A stretch of 6,513 bases of DNA from contig JAFYYO010000177.1 of the NCBI GenBank assembly GCA_017557475.1, positions 1-6,513 of the forward strand. The letters run 5' to 3'. Source of the stretch: Bacteroidaceae bacterium. GTDB taxonomy: Bacteria > Bacteroidota > Bacteroidia > Bacteroidales > Bacteroidaceae. Positions 6,301-6,513 of the stretch are shown in pieces. Each line of letters starts with the position of its first letter. Positions within the stretch are counted from its first letter, which is position 1. Under the pieces are notes generated by a model. The model had not been told where the DNA came from and made no database searches. It saw nothing but the letters and a program-made list of their open reading frames with translations. The position numbers and the translations under genes are program-made.

Positions 6301-6513
6301 GTGAACGGCATGTTCGTTCCTTACAATAAGCAATTTGTGGGCGACTACAGCAACTATTGGGTAACGACGACCCAGGCAGACATTGATGCGGCGAAGGCTT
6401 ATATGGCTCGCTACCCGAAGGCTCCAAGCATCTGCTTCATCGATGACCGCATCAAAGCTTCTCCTGCCATTTCTAATGGTCCGTTTGAAGGCAAGCCATC
6501 GGGCACGAATCGC
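3391..6513 (+). CDS. Secreted M60-type (enhancin/mucinase-like) zinc metallopeptidase with trefoil-like modules, 3' partial
   Basis: The frame is open from ATG 3391 to the window end (1041 codons) with no stop. Residues 1-19 form a type I signal peptide (KR, hydrophobic core, cleavage ARA-Q); there is no lipobox. Three beta-trefoil (ricin-like) modules follow, near 40-175, 183-325 and 346-475. They share a start of the form (T/V)GxxY and motifs such as QVWLINKSGSGYTLRN (229-244) and QYWTLVQSGSRWCLKN (382-397). A helical linker covers about 476-550. The M60 domain starts near 560, with a beta-rich part containing GPTGIVGNAGDIIYIYV (603-619). The zinc site is HEIGH at 826-830, with Glu827 as the likely catalytic residue and Glu843 as the likely third zinc ligand, fitting the M60 pattern HEXXH-X(8-28)-E. 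M60 proteins of gut bacteria cleave O-glycosylated mucin-type proteins at the cell surface or outside, and the modules would bind glycans. The C-terminus, where a sorting signal could sit, is not visible. Family assignment is firm; the mucin substrate is inferred. Confidence 0.9.
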   Translation, partial: MKRLLTIVFCLLSIAFARAQSNELVGKLINVGTQATTLQTGQWYVIYNAATDVYVHEGEGNTLELTSTSPHGTEATANAGYLVQLEAIDVDAGQYYLKSGLGNYYCNVTASRNNGTSATVASKYAYTITSFDTAGHWSLCSNGRYYLQNNDGTLRGASAPGNEGSDRDWAFRTVTLTDMSNLTGKPYVNYVLSSKNLVRLTSRRNSNVRLSDNGTNTVGASKNNNTLAQVWLINKSGSGYTLRNANTGRFLNDDDNFRSPSSSANTIYIQFSPNNGTNDAYINLSEKSDFSGLSCLNLGNDGTTLYKWSCQGDTGCDWSIALADNYTIDEVEAHLLEQSGLYEPQVGKYYRIRNMGYSNYINENIGANVLTCESKDETKLSQYWTLVQSGSRWCLKNLCTQRYIVQKNGSLSTQYTTNFSSSNTFAIQRTDDATNLTYYILDTSNVGLHCDASNVVVGWYSNNNNSVWGFEEVDLDDAFIEEGRAKLNAYTDLQQHINTYKTALANLFEDNACTTLKDEIQALSDEALAENADFAALNDDMKTMVLKVKNNTWESFTSSSGYTREGFEKFFRVRDDYNVYSHFQTMTGNQYAGMSNAFGKLSGPTGIVGNAGDIIYIYVDEEPSSDCTLQAEIVMDSDSPGDHQTGTTTALHAGLNTVLISTPSTVYIFYQLNNPQKYLANYPAAKIHIEGGELQGYFDYTRGMTNQDWTLLYEKLLNKSKVINLKCDRVVFAMLTNLVKSAIGKTGEAEGLMRIWNNFIECEEDLMGFKEDLAGRFRNVWNAFSVNHGYMYASTYGTYYENSTISTVMNYNSLTSSGGAIWGPSHEIGHNHQASINIVGATEVSNNLFSNVNVFLHGISTTRGSTVTKTLEHFAKGTGWFGMGIWEQTRMYYQLYLYFHAQGHKPDFYPTLFKMLRQDPIRKRTGPSTSVVDGDGNTTTSNITYGKDDYLHMAKKMCDAAQLDLSELFEVNGMFVPYNKQFVGDYSNYWVTTTQADIDAAKAYMARYPKAPSICFIDDRIKASPAISNGPFEGKPSGTNR

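Noticed and set aside
1..6513. CRISPR arrays, tRNA/rRNA genes, insertion sequences, phage or defence genes
   Set aside because: No regularly spaced repeats, no cloverleaf-like or rRNA sequence, no transposase or integrase motifs and no defence-type domains were seen on either strand.

Overview
The window looks like a chromosomal piece of a Bacteroidetes bacterium, most likely a Prevotella-type member of the Bacteroidales. The reasons are three intergenic copies of the Bacteroidetes -7 promoter octamer TAnnTTTG, start codons without a Shine-Dalgarno sequence, and a gene set typical of gut or rumen glycan degraders. No ribosomal or other marker gene is present, so the genus is an inference.

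All genes are on the + strand. (1) Positions 1-2069 hold the 3' part of a large gene whose start lies before the window. The visible protein is the C-terminal helical domain of a GH67 alpha-glucuronidase fused in frame to a complete SGNH-type sialate O-acetylesterase-like (SASA) domain that resembles xylan acetylesterases of the CE20 type. (2) Positions 2070-2291 are intergenic and hold a strong intrinsic terminator, two Bacteroidetes-type promoters and small palindromes. (3) Positions 2292-3227 encode a complete YrbG-like calcium/sodium antiporter of 311 residues. (4) Positions 3228-3390 are intergenic, with a weak terminator candidate, a perfect 9-bp AT-rich hairpin, a -7 box and a 9-codon upstream reading frame that overlaps the next start. 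(5) Positions 3391-6513 hold the first 1041 codons of a secreted M60-type (enhancin/mucinase-like) zinc metallopeptidase with three beta-trefoil-like modules ahead of the catalytic domain. Its 3' end is outside the window.

The three genes look like separate transcription units, because each gap carries terminator and promoter signals. The first enzyme would remove both glucuronic acid and acetyl decorations from xylan fragments. The last would bind and cleave glycosylated proteins such as mucin. The antiporter is a housekeeping-type membrane protein with no evident link to either. I found no CRISPR array, RNA gene, insertion sequence, phage or defence gene, and no clearly new multi-gene system. 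The most notable items are the GH67-esterase fusion and the modular M60 protein.
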